From assembly GCF_902459665.1 (NCBI RefSeq), contig NZ_CABPSL010000001.1, positions 310,001-374,000 on the forward strand: a stretch of 64,000 bases of DNA, written 5' to 3'. Every line of letters starts with the position of its first letter. The first letter of the stretch is position 1. The position numbers and the translations under genes are program-made. The notes under the pieces were generated by a model. That model made no database searches. It saw only the letters and a list, made by a program, of their open reading frames with translations, and had not been told where the DNA came from. The stretch is from Pandoraea cepalis (GTDB taxonomy: Bacteria; Pseudomonadota; Gammaproteobacteria; Burkholderiales; Burkholderiaceae). Positions 25,352 through 33,235 of the stretch are shown piece after piece.

Positions 25352-26689
25352 ATGAAGATGTTTCAAGACTCTCCCTTGCGCGACTTGTTCGGCGTGCTGC
25401 CGCGCGCGGCACGCGCCAGTTCGCTCGCGGCGCTTGTCGGTATCATGGCCGGCAGTGCATCGGCCCTGTTTCTTGTCGCGCTGGATCTCGCGACCGAGAC
25501 GCGTCTGGCTCACCCGTGGCTGCTCGGGCTGCTGCCCATCGCCGGCTTCGCGGTGGGCTGGCTCTATTTGCGGCTCGGCGCGAGCGTCGAAGCCGGCAAC
25601 AATCTGCTGATCGACGAGATTCACGACCCGCGGCGTGTCGTGCCGTTGCGCATGGCGCCGCTGGTGCTGTTCGGCACGGTTGTCACGCATCTGGTCGGCG
25701 GGTCCGCCGGGCGCGAGGGCACGGCCGTGCAGATGGGCGGCGCGCTGGCCGATCAGCTCACGCACGTCTTTCGTCTGTCCGGTGAGCAGCGTCGTGTGCT
25801 GCTGATGTCGGGCATCGCCGCAGGCTTCGCCTCGGTTTTCGGCACGCCGCTCGCCGGCGCCGTGTTCGGCCTGGAGGTGCTCGCCATCGGACGCCTGCGC
25901 TACGACGCCCTGTTGCCGTGCCTCGTCGCGGCGCTCGTGGGCGACGCGGTTACGCGCGCCTGGGGTGTGCATCACACCGTGTACACGATTGCGCCTGGCG
26001 CGTTCGCCGCGTCGATGTCGATCACCGGGGCGCTCAGTGCCGCCGCCGCTGGGGTATTGTGCGGACTCGCGGGGATGGCGTTCGCCCAGGCGACGCACGC
26101 CACTTCGGCCTTCATGAAGCGGCGTATCGGCTACGCTCCGCTGCGTCCATTCGCCGGCGGGCTGGTGGTCGCAGTGGCGGCCACAGTGCTGGGCACGCCG
26201 CAGTACCTCGGGTTGGGCATCCCGACCATCGTTGATGCGTTTCATACGTCGTTGCCGTGGTACGACTTTCTTGGCAAGGCGGTCTTCACCGTCGTCACGC
26301 TCGGCTCGGGCTTCAAGGGCGGGGAAGTCACGCCGCTGTTCTATATCGGCGCGACGCTGGGCAACGCCTTATCGCATGTGTTGACGTTGCCGGCGGCGGT
26401 GCTCGCAGGCGTCGGTTTTGTCGCCGTGTTCGCGGGCGCGGCCAACACGCCCATCGCCTCGACGTTGATGGCCATCGAGATTTTCGGCCCGCAGATCGGG
26501 GGCTACGCCGCGATTGCCTGCGTATTGGCGTATCTGTGCTCGGGGCACACAGGCATCTATCGCGCGCAACGCGTCGGGTCTGGCAAGCACGGAGCCGTAC
26601 CGGAAGGCGCGCGACTTGGCGACCTGCCCGCATGGCGCAAGACGCTCAAGGCTGGCGCCCGGCCGACCGACGACGCGCACCGCCCCTAA
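25352..26689 (+). CDS. CLC-F type fluoride/proton antiporter
   Basis: A 445-aa CLC-family membrane protein. The CLC-F subclass is shown by EAGNNLLIDEIHD (Asn83/Asn84 in place of the GSGIP serine) and by GREGTAV (Glu122 gating glutamate, Thr in place of Pro). 'GFKGGEVTPLFYIGATLGN' is also characteristic. These enzymes export F- in exchange for H+ and protect against environmental fluoride. Generic annotation would call it a ClcB-like chloride channel, but the fluoride riboswitch upstream supports the fluoride assignment. ATG 25352 follows the riboswitch leader and begins the conserved N-terminus MKMFQDSPLRDL. Confidence 0.9.
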   Translation: MKMFQDSPLRDLFGVLPRAARASSLAALVGIMAGSASALFLVALDLATETRLAHPWLLGLLPIAGFAVGWLYLRLGASVEAGNNLLIDEIHDPRRVVPLRMAPLVLFGTVVTHLVGGSAGREGTAVQMGGALADQLTHVFRLSGEQRRVLLMSGIAAGFASVFGTPLAGAVFGLEVLAIGRLRYDALLPCLVAALVGDAVTRAWGVHHTVYTIAPGAFAASMSITGALSAAAAGVLCGLAGMAFAQATHATSAFMKRRIGYAPLRPFAGGLVVAVAATVLGTPQYLGLGIPTIVDAFHTSLPWYDFLGKAVFTVVTLGSGFKGGEVTPLFYIGATLGNALSHVLTLPAAVLAGVGFVAVFAGAANTPIASTLMAIEIFGPQIGGYAAIACVLAYLCSGHTGIYRAQRVGSGKHGAVPEGARLGDLPAWRKTLKAGARPTDDAHRP

Positions 26690-27636
26690 ACGATGCCGTG
26701 CGCAAGCGTCGTGAGCGTGCGCGCGAACGCCGACGCGTTCTTCATCCCCTGATCTTCGTGGTTCGTATTGAAGAGGACGTGCGTGTCGTCGACGGTCGCG
26801 GCCAGTCGCTGGACGCGCGCCGAGATGTCGATCAACTCGCTCGCGCTGTACTCGTAGACGAAGCGTCCCGAGGAGGCGGCGATGCCTCGTCGGTTCCAGG
26901 CGGCGGCGTTGCGGCCATGCAGACGGACGACGCACAGATCGTCGCGCGTCGTCGCCCAGACCGCAGGCACCGTGTTGTCGAATCCGTCGGGGCTGTCGAC
27001 GATGGTGTGCGCCGCCCTCGTCTCGCGCAGCATGGCCAGCGTGGCGGCTTCGCGTGAGGGCGTGTCGAACCAGCTACGGTGACGAAATTCCACGGCGTGC
27101 CGTTCGCCATCGAGCCGTCGCGCGGTCTCGAAGACCAGGGCCCGCCCGGCGCGGTCGTTCTGCACCCGCGGGGAGAACTGGAAGTGAATGGCCGCCAGTC
27201 GCCCGCACTGACGCAACGGCTCGATGGCTTCGAGATAGCGTCGCCAGAGTTCGTCGCGAAGTTCCGCGGGGAGGTCGTGCGGCGCGAGCGATCCAAGCGA
27301 CGCAAGCGGGTCCTCTGGCCCTGCGCTTGCGTCGTCCCCCGCACCCAGCGCCTGCGCGATATCGCGCGGCAGTGCCGCGCGCGGCGTCGTATGGCCGGTG
27401 AACGCCCGAAATGCCTTGATGTGAAAGCGAAACGACGGGGGCGTGCGTTGCGTCCAGCGCCATGCCATGGCGGCGTCGGGTAGCCGGTAGTAGCTGCTGT
27501 CGATCTCGACCAGATCGAACTGCGACGCGTAATGGCGCAGCCGCGCCTCGGGCGTATCGACGCCCGGCGGGTAGAAGCGTCCGCACGCAATGAGCGTCGG
27601 ATCGGTCCAGGACGATGTGCCGGTACGAATCGTCAT
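26686..27636 (-). CDS. DUF72 domain-containing protein (YecE-like)
   Basis: A 316-aa protein with the DUF72 TIM-barrel-like pattern: MTIRTGTSSWTDPTLI at the start, then FYPP, 'FDLVEIDSSYYRLP' and 'RFHIKAFRAFTGH'. Later 'AVEFRHRSWFDTPS' and 'YVRLHG'-type residues (CVVRLHGRN) follow. The molecular function of the family is unknown. I start at ATG 27636, directly before the conserved TIRTGTSSW. It is divergent from a UvrD-like helicase and shares a promoter region with it, where a LexA-like box lies, so it may also be touched by SOS control. Confidence 0.85.
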   Translation of the reverse strand: MTIRTGTSSWTDPTLIACGRFYPPGVDTPEARLRHYASQFDLVEIDSSYYRLPDAAMAWRWTQRTPPSFRFHIKAFRAFTGHTTPRAALPRDIAQALGAGDDASAGPEDPLASLGSLAPHDLPAELRDELWRRYLEAIEPLRQCGRLAAIHFQFSPRVQNDRAGRALVFETARRLDGERHAVEFRHRSWFDTPSREAATLAMLRETRAAHTIVDSPDGFDNTVPAVWATTRDDLCVVRLHGRNAAAWNRRGIAASSGRFVYEYSASELIDISARVQRLAATVDDTHVLFNTNHEDQGMKNASAFARTLTTLAHGIV

Positions 27637-27724
27637 GAGGTAGGTGAGTGGGCCGTCAGACGGGCGACAGCCGGAATTCGTCTCAATTTTCGAAGGGACT
27701 CGATGGGCGTCGAAGCCATCGTTA

Positions 27725-27744
27725 TAATGTATAAATATACAGTA
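27725..27744. promoter_or_regulatory. LexA-like (SOS) box
   Basis: TAATGT-ATAAATAT-ACAGTA matches the enterobacterial and betaproteobacterial LexA consensus TACTGT-(AT)4-ACAGTA with one mismatch in the left half. It overlaps a TATAAT hexamer at 27723-27728, so a bound repressor would block the promoter. It lies 58 bp before the helicase ATG and 88 bp from the divergent DUF72 gene. Confidence 0.65.
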
Positions 27745-27802
27745 CTCGATGAGCGTACTTGCGGGCCACGGCCCGTCTTTTCGTGGCGCTCCCAGATCTC
27801 GC

Positions 27803-29887
27803 ATGTCCGAACAGCCGACCGCCCCCGCCCGCGATCCGTGGGCCGAACTCAACGACCGCCAGCGCGAAGCCGTCGACTACGGCGTCGGTGACGATGGCGC
27901 GCCCGGCGGGCCATTGCTCGTCATCGCCGGCGCGGGCTCGGGCAAGACCAGCACGCTTGCGCATCGCGTCGCCAACCTCATCGTGCGCGGGGCCGACCCC
28001 AACCGTATCTTGTTGCTCACTTTCTCGCGTCGCGCCGCCGGCGAAATGGAGCGACGCGTGGGCGCGGTGCTGCAAAAGGTGCTGGGGCTGGCGTCGTCGC
28101 AACCGCCGTCGCTACCGTGGGCCGGCACGTTTCACGCCATTGGCGCTCGCATTCTGCGCGATGTGGCAACGCGCATCGGCCTGTCGGAAGCGTTCACTAT
28201 TCACGACCGCAGCGATGCCGAGGATTTGCTGGGCCTTGCGCGCCACGACCTCGGCTTTTCCGCGACGCAGTCGCGCTTCCCGCTCAAGGGCACATGCCTC
28301 TCGATCTATTCGCGCGTGGTGAACAGTCAGGCACCGCTTGCGGAAGTGCTCGCGAAGCACTTCCCGTGGTGCGCGCAATGGGAGGCGCAGCTCAAGACGC
28401 TCTTCGGTGCCTACGTCGACGCGAAGCAAGCGCAGCACGTTCTCGATTACGACGATTTGCTGCTGTACTGGGCCGAGACGATGAGCGCGCCGGAACTCGC
28501 GCGCGAACTGGGCGAGCGCTTCGACCACGTGCTCGTCGACGAATACCAGGACACCAATCGGCTGCAGGCGCAGATCCTGCTCGCGATGAAGCCCGACGGA
28601 CGCGGCCTCACCGTCGTGGGGGATGATGCGCAGTCGATTTATGCGTTCCGCGCGGCCACCATCCGGAACATCCTCGACTTTCCCGGGCAATTTGCCGGGC
28701 CCGCCCATGTGGTCACGCTCGAGCGGAATTACCGTTCGACACAACCGATTCTCGATGCGTCCAATGCCGTGATCGCCGAGTCGAACGAGCGCTACGCGAA
28801 GGCATTGTGGACCGATCGGCAATCGACACATCTGCCGCAACTCGTCAATGTGAGCGACGAGTCGGGGCAGGCCCGCTGGGTGGCGGATCAGGTGCTGGCG
28901 CAACGTGAGACCGGCACCCGATTGATGCAGCAGGCGGTGCTGTTCCGCACCGGTAGCCATAGCGCGGCGCTGGAGCTGGAACTCACACGCCGCAATATCC
29001 CGTTCGTGAAATTCGGCGGCTTGAAGTTTCTCGAAGCGGCGCACGTCAAGGATATGTTGTCGATCCTGCGTTGGGCGCACAACCCGGCCAGCCGCTTGTC
29101 GGGGTTTCGTGTGGCCCAGTTGATCCCCGGAATCGGGCCCGTGAGTGCCACCCGATTGCTCGACGCCATGTCGGCCTCCGCCATGCCCGCGCAGGTGCTC
29201 GCGGACTTCAAGCCACCGTCGGCGGCCGCTGCCGATTGGCGCGCGTTCGTCGACGTCTTCATCGCGTTGCACGACACGCGGCTGTCATGGCCGGCCGATG
29301 TCGATCTGGCGCTGCGCTGGTATGCGCCGCTGCTGACACAACGCTTCGACGACGCGGCCGTGCGCCAGGCGGACCTCGAACAGCTCGCCCGCATTGCGGG
29401 TACGTATGGGTCGCGTGAGCAGTTTCTGACCGAGTTGACCCTTGATCCTCCCGACGCCACGAGTGCGCAATCCGGCCCGCCGTTGCTTGACGAGGACTAC
29501 CTGATTCTGTCGACGATCCATAGTGCGAAAGGGCAGGAGTGGCGCTCGGTCTATGTGCTCAACGTCGTCGACGGCTGCATTCCGTCCGACATGAGCACGG
29601 GCGACGACGAGGACATCGAGGAAGAGCGTCGGCTCTTGTATGTGGCGATGACGCGCGCGAAGGAATCGCTGCAATTGGTCGTGCCGCAGCGGTTTTATGT
29701 GCATCAGCAAACGGGAATGGGCGATCGCCACGTGTACGGCACGCGCAGCCGTTTCGTCTCCGACACGATGTTGCCGCTGTACGAAATTCTCCCGAAGCCG
29801 CGCGAGGGCGAGGTGCCGCGGGGGCCGGTGGGCGACGTGGCGGTGCACATCGACGTCGCTCGCAAGCTTCGCAACGCGTGGTCTTGA
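27803..29887 (+). CDS. UvrD/Rep-family superfamily 1 DNA helicase
   Basis: A 694-aa SF1A helicase. The opening MSEQPTAPARDPWAELNDRQ leads to the Q-motif LNDRQREAV and Walker A AGAGSGKTSTL. Motif Ia is in LLLTFSRRAAGEM, motif II in VLVDEYQDTN, motif III in VVGDDAQSIYAFR. C-terminal motifs V and VI are in STIHSAKGQEW and LYVAMTRAKESL. It should translocate 3'-5' on single-stranded DNA. It is shorter and more divergent than UvrD or Rep themselves, so it is a paralogue, not the housekeeping helicase. The LexA-like box upstream suggests damage-inducible expression. Confidence 0.92.
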   Translation: MSEQPTAPARDPWAELNDRQREAVDYGVGDDGAPGGPLLVIAGAGSGKTSTLAHRVANLIVRGADPNRILLLTFSRRAAGEMERRVGAVLQKVLGLASSQPPSLPWAGTFHAIGARILRDVATRIGLSEAFTIHDRSDAEDLLGLARHDLGFSATQSRFPLKGTCLSIYSRVVNSQAPLAEVLAKHFPWCAQWEAQLKTLFGAYVDAKQAQHVLDYDDLLLYWAETMSAPELARELGERFDHVLVDEYQDTNRLQAQILLAMKPDGRGLTVVGDDAQSIYAFRAATIRNILDFPGQFAGPAHVVTLERNYRSTQPILDASNAVIAESNERYAKALWTDRQSTHLPQLVNVSDESGQARWVADQVLAQRETGTRLMQQAVLFRTGSHSAALELELTRRNIPFVKFGGLKFLEAAHVKDMLSILRWAHNPASRLSGFRVAQLIPGIGPVSATRLLDAMSASAMPAQVLADFKPPSAAAADWRAFVDVFIALHDTRLSWPADVDLALRWYAPLLTQRFDDAAVRQADLEQLARIAGTYGSREQFLTELTLDPPDATSAQSGPPLLDEDYLILSTIHSAKGQEWRSVYVLNVVDGCIPSDMSTGDDEDIEEERRLLYVAMTRAKESLQLVVPQRFYVHQQTGMGDRHVYGTRSRFVSDTMLPLYEILPKPREGEVPRGPVGDVAVHIDVARKLRNAWS

Positions 29888-30096
29888 GCCCAAGGTTCGC
29901 GAACCAGGCACCCAGATGGCCCTTCGAGCGGGCGGCGCTGTTCGCATGCGCCCTGGCGGCCACGCATCGTCAGGTCGTCGCCAGCTTGTCGCCGGGCGCG
30001 CATCAGGTATAGTCGCCGCATCGGCGGCGGTGCAGCGCTTACCGCCGCCATGTAAGTTTCGCAAAGCTTTGTCGAGACGGATGCGGGGGAACGCGA

Positions 30097-30888
30097 ATGC
30101 AATGGCTGGTGAACCAAATGACGTTGATGCCGACGGGGCTGCTCCTCGTCAGCATGGCCATCGGCACAGCGCTGCTCGCCGTGGTCGTCGCGTGGCTGGC
30201 GCGTGTCTGGCTGTTCGATCGATTGGCCGATCCGTCCGAGGTGCGCGGCACGGTATCCGATGTCGTCCACGGTAGCCTGCTCGCGTTCATCGTCTTCGTG
30301 CTCGCCCATGTGTTGACCGACGTGCGCGCCAACCTCGGCCATGCGGACGATCAGGCGCTGCGCGAGGCGTCGGTGGTCCGACGTCTCGATCGAGAACTCA
30401 AGGCGGTTGGCGACAGCGACGCGCAGGCGGCGCGTGTGTTGCTGCGCAGCTACGTGACGTCCGCCGTCACCGACGAATGGAAGACGTTGAGCACCGCCGA
30501 CCCGGATCTGTCGCCCGTGACCGAAGCGGCATTGACGGCGTTTGTCGGGGCTACGCGTCGGGTGGTCGCGAAACACGAGGACAGCGCCAGTTCGATCCGG
30601 ACCTTGCTCGATCGGTTGGAAGAGGCCCGTCAAGGACGTTTCGAAAACTCGACGAAAACCGTGCCCGACGTGTTCTGGTGGGTCATCGCGCTCTTCATGC
30701 TGGCGGCGATGGCGATGAACGGCCGGTATCCGGGTTCGTGGAAAAGTAATTTCATCATCGCGATCCACATGGGCGCGATCGGAATGGTCATCGCGTTGAT
30801 CGTCAACCTCGATGAGCCGTTCCGTGGCGCTTCGGGCATCTCGCCCGCGCCACTCGCGAAATCGGTTGGGATCGCGGTGCCGCGCTGA
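30097..30888 (+). CDS. DUF4239 (bestrophin-like) membrane protein
   Basis: A 263-aa membrane protein. Helix 1 (~10-40) and 'VHGSLLAFIVFVLAHVLTDV' (~65-85) precede a soluble segment of about 100 residues. Two C-terminal helices follow near 'VFWWVIALFMLAAMAM' and 'IAIHMGAIGMVIALIVNL'. This layout, with DQALREASVVRRLDREL after helix 2, is that of DUF4239, a family distantly linked to bestrophin-type channels. Function unknown. A plausible promoter, TTGTCG-16 bp-TATAGT, lies about 90-115 bp upstream. It is followed after 66 bp by a DUF1653 gene. Confidence 0.8.
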   Translation: MQWLVNQMTLMPTGLLLVSMAIGTALLAVVVAWLARVWLFDRLADPSEVRGTVSDVVHGSLLAFIVFVLAHVLTDVRANLGHADDQALREASVVRRLDRELKAVGDSDAQAARVLLRSYVTSAVTDEWKTLSTADPDLSPVTEAALTAFVGATRRVVAKHEDSASSIRTLLDRLEEARQGRFENSTKTVPDVFWWVIALFMLAAMAMNGRYPGSWKSNFIIAIHMGAIGMVIALIVNLDEPFRGASGISPAPLAKSVGIAVPR

Positions 30889-30954
30889 CGCGGAACTTCA
30901 ACGAGCATTTTTTGCCCGACCGTATCCGGTTGTGGTCAGCAGGAGAAGAGAACG

Positions 30955-31236
30955 ATGGTATCGAATGTGTCCGCAACGTCGGCCGAATCCACGCCGGAAA
31001 TCGAGGCGTTCCGCCCGGGCGTCTACCGTCATTACAAAGGCAATTGTTATCTCGCGCTAGGTGTCGCCCGCGCCGATGAGACCGATGAGCCGGTGGTCGT
31101 CTATACGCGGCTGTACCCGCGCGAAGGGCTACCCATGAGCACCCGTCTGTTGCGCATCTGGAATGAACCGGTGGAGACGGACAGCGGTCCAGTGCCGCGC
31201 TTCACGTACATCGGCCACACGACGCCTGCTGCCTGA
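30955..31236 (+). CDS. DUF1653 domain-containing protein
   Basis: A 93-aa cytoplasmic protein with the DUF1653 pattern: FRPGVYRHYKGNCYLALGVA, then 'VVVYTRLYP' and, at the end, RFTYIG. The family is usually about 70-90 residues and of unknown function, with an SH3-like fold predicted from the beta-rich pattern. AGGAGAAGAGAACG precedes the ATG, a good SD. It is downstream of the DUF4239 gene on the same strand and could share its transcript. Confidence 0.85.
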   Translation: MVSNVSATSAESTPEIEAFRPGVYRHYKGNCYLALGVARADETDEPVVVYTRLYPREGLPMSTRLLRIWNEPVETDSGPVPRFTYIGHTTPAA

Positions 31237-31319
31237 GCCACGTCGCCTCGCTCGCTTTGCGACGCCTGCGGCAAATCACATGAACGACTGGCATTTCGCC
31301 CTTATCAGGACACCCCCTC

Positions 31320-31625
31320 ATGACGCTGCGCCCCCCGATGTCCCATCACACCATTGACGCTTCGCGCTCCCGCCCGGCAACGGTCGACAGGCAAGCGCTC
31401 CGCACCCCCGACGTGGGGGACGCGACATTGGCGTCGAAACCCGCCCCGCGCAATCTGCGCCGGTGGTGGGCCTTGTTCGCCATTCTCCCGTTCGTGACGT
31501 CGGTGTCAGGGTGCGGATTGATGGCTGCCCCCTGCCGGGTGGCGTCGGCGGGGCTGAAGATCATTCCGGGGGTGGGGGGCGTGCTGGCCACGCCGACGGA
31601 CGCGTGTGCGGCCGCTATCGACTGA
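31320..31625 (+). CDS. Small predicted lipoprotein (DUF6726-like)
   Basis: A 101-aa protein. After a ~45-residue basic N-terminus comes the helix 'WWALFAILPFVTSVSGC', with a lipobox-like VSGC. The short mature part contains CRVASAGLKIIPGVGGV and ends ATPTDACAAAID. I recall this tail from a small Burkholderiales lipoprotein family (DUF6726). ATG 31338 is an alternative start. The N-terminus is longer than a typical lipoprotein signal, so the true start may be even further in. Confidence 0.6.
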   Translation: MTLRPPMSHHTIDASRSRPATVDRQALRTPDVGDATLASKPAPRNLRRWWALFAILPFVTSVSGCGLMAAPCRVASAGLKIIPGVGGVLATPTDACAAAID

Positions 31626-31905
31626 GCGCGCTGGGTCATGACCGCGCCGGACGGTCGAGCGAATTCCGGCCGCGGAAAAAAAGAAAGCCCGCGAATGGCG
31701 GGCTTAATCCATATCAGGAGGAGACATGGAGGAGACGAGTTCAGTATAGGACGCCGTGTTGCGACGCACCATATGTAATTTTACGTAGTTACCCGCATGT
31801 TGCACATATGCAACGCAAAATAATAACAATAAAATCAGCTACTTATCGCTGATCTCCATCAGTCCCTCTGCTTTTTCGAGCCCAAATTTCGAGGCATCCC
31901 TCTAA
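31626..31905. other. Intergenic region with a minus-strand terminator and AT-rich DNA
   Basis: This gap contains the hairpin at 31685-31705, a perfect SD (AGGAGGAG, 31716-31723) directly before a seven-codon ORF (31726-31749, peptide MEETSSV), and an AT-rich stretch at 31750-31860 with the palindrome GTTGCA-cata-TGCAAC. None of these amounts to a recognised RNA or gene. Confidence 0.4.
31685..31705 (-). terminator. Rho-independent terminator (minus strand)
   Basis: AAGCCCGC/GCGGGCTT with a 5-nt loop; read on the minus strand it is followed by TCTTTTTTT. It would end the lipase transcript about 200 bp past its stop. It may also serve the plus-strand lipoprotein gene weakly. Confidence 0.7.
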
Positions 31906-33078
31906 TTATTGTGCGTGCGCACGCTTTCTCGTCGACATGAGGTCGAGGACGAATGGCACCGAATCGCGCAGCGACGGATTGACGGTCGCATCGTGATCGA
32001 GCCCTTCGTACGTACGCACCAGGGTGGTGGTTCCCGCTTGGGCCACATCGCGCGCAAACGCTTGTTGCATGATGACCGGCACGTCGATGTCGTTCATGCC
32101 CATGCCGATGAACACGGGATGCTTGATATGCAGCGTCGGGTAGCGCAGTGACGGCGTCTGGTTGTCGAGCAGCTTCTGGATATCCGGCTGCATGCTGTTG
32201 CCCGCATTCAGGCCGACGGCCGTGGAGTGATCGGTCAGTTCGTCGATGCAAAGCGTGCGGGCTTCGTTCAGCACAGGCAACGCCTGCGGTGAGAAGTAGC
32301 GCGACGCCTGCATCGTCGGATCGCGGTCGGCTGCCGACAGGAACAGGTACATCGCGTACGGAATCTTCGGATCCGGCGCGCCCGGATCGGGTTGGCTCGC
32401 GAACAGCATGGCGGCCGACGTCTGCGCGTTGAAATACGGCGTGCCCGTGAGTACGGTTGCAATCACTTTGACGTCAGGCGCGTATTGCGGCTGATAACCG
32501 GCGGCCGAGAACGCCGCGTGCGCGCCCTGCGATTGCCCGACGAGGACGACGCGGTTCTGCAACGGGAAGACGCTGCGTGCAGCCAGCAGGCTGTCGAGCA
32601 CGCTGTAGGCTTGCGCACGCGAATTCAGATAGTGGTGCAGCCCGGGCGAGCCCAGACCCGCGTAATCGGGGGCCACGATCGCGAAGCCGAGCGAGAGCCA
32701 TGTGCCCAGATATTGCATGTCGCGCTGGCTGCGCACATTGAGCGACGGCGCGCACGCGCTGGCGACGCCCACCGTACCGTGCGCCCACACAACGACCGGC
32801 CAGCCACCGGGCGGTGTCGGTCCTTTGGGAAGGAAGACGGCACCCGTGTCTTCTCGCGCTTCAATGCCACCCACGCCATCGATGGAGCTGTAACGAATGC
32901 GGAATTGCTCGCCGGCCTCGGGCAAGCCGTGGTCGGCATCGAGCGGCTGCCGGTCGACGATCGCCCCGTGTGGAAGTGTGGCGGGCGCGGTTTCGGGCGT
33001 GATCGCGTGGGCCGCGCGGCCGATGACCAGACTGGCAAACAGGGCGGCGCTGATAAAGCGCCACAGGCGATGGAACAT
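31906..33078 (-). CDS. Secreted alpha/beta hydrolase, lipase family
   Basis: A 390-aa exported hydrolase. The N-terminal 25 residues (MFHRLWRFISAALFASLVIG) form a signal peptide ending near AHA-ITPE. The strand VVVWAHGTVG supplies the oxyanion region, and the nucleophile serine lies in GQSQGAHAAF. The acid and base residues are probably in 'GMGMNDIDVP' and 'GLDHDATVN'. The fold resembles secretory lipases of the Candida lipase A type. GAGGA nine bases upstream of ATG 33078 fixes the start. Substrate not determinable. Confidence 0.82.
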   Translation of the reverse strand: MFHRLWRFISAALFASLVIGRAAHAITPETAPATLPHGAIVDRQPLDADHGLPEAGEQFRIRYSSIDGVGGIEAREDTGAVFLPKGPTPPGGWPVVVWAHGTVGVASACAPSLNVRSQRDMQYLGTWLSLGFAIVAPDYAGLGSPGLHHYLNSRAQAYSVLDSLLAARSVFPLQNRVVLVGQSQGAHAAFSAAGYQPQYAPDVKVIATVLTGTPYFNAQTSAAMLFASQPDPGAPDPKIPYAMYLFLSAADRDPTMQASRYFSPQALPVLNEARTLCIDELTDHSTAVGLNAGNSMQPDIQKLLDNQTPSLRYPTLHIKHPVFIGMGMNDIDVPVIMQQAFARDVAQAGTTTLVRTYEGLDHDATVNPSLRDSVPFVLDLMSTRKRAHAQ

Positions 33079-33235
33079 ACTGAACTGTCCTCGTATTGAG
33101 TTGTGCTTCTGAAGCATGCGTGAGTGAAGTTCACGCGTCGCCCGCGGACCTGCTGCCATTGCCTTGCGTCGTATTCATGACGTTACGCCGTCGCCATTCA
33201 GATGTCTCGGGCGTTTCTGTGTTCCGTCGGCCGTG

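Noticed and set aside
25352-26689. Annotation as ClcB chloride channel
   Set aside because: The GNN and GREGT motifs and the fluoride riboswitch fit the fluoride-specific CLC-F branch better.
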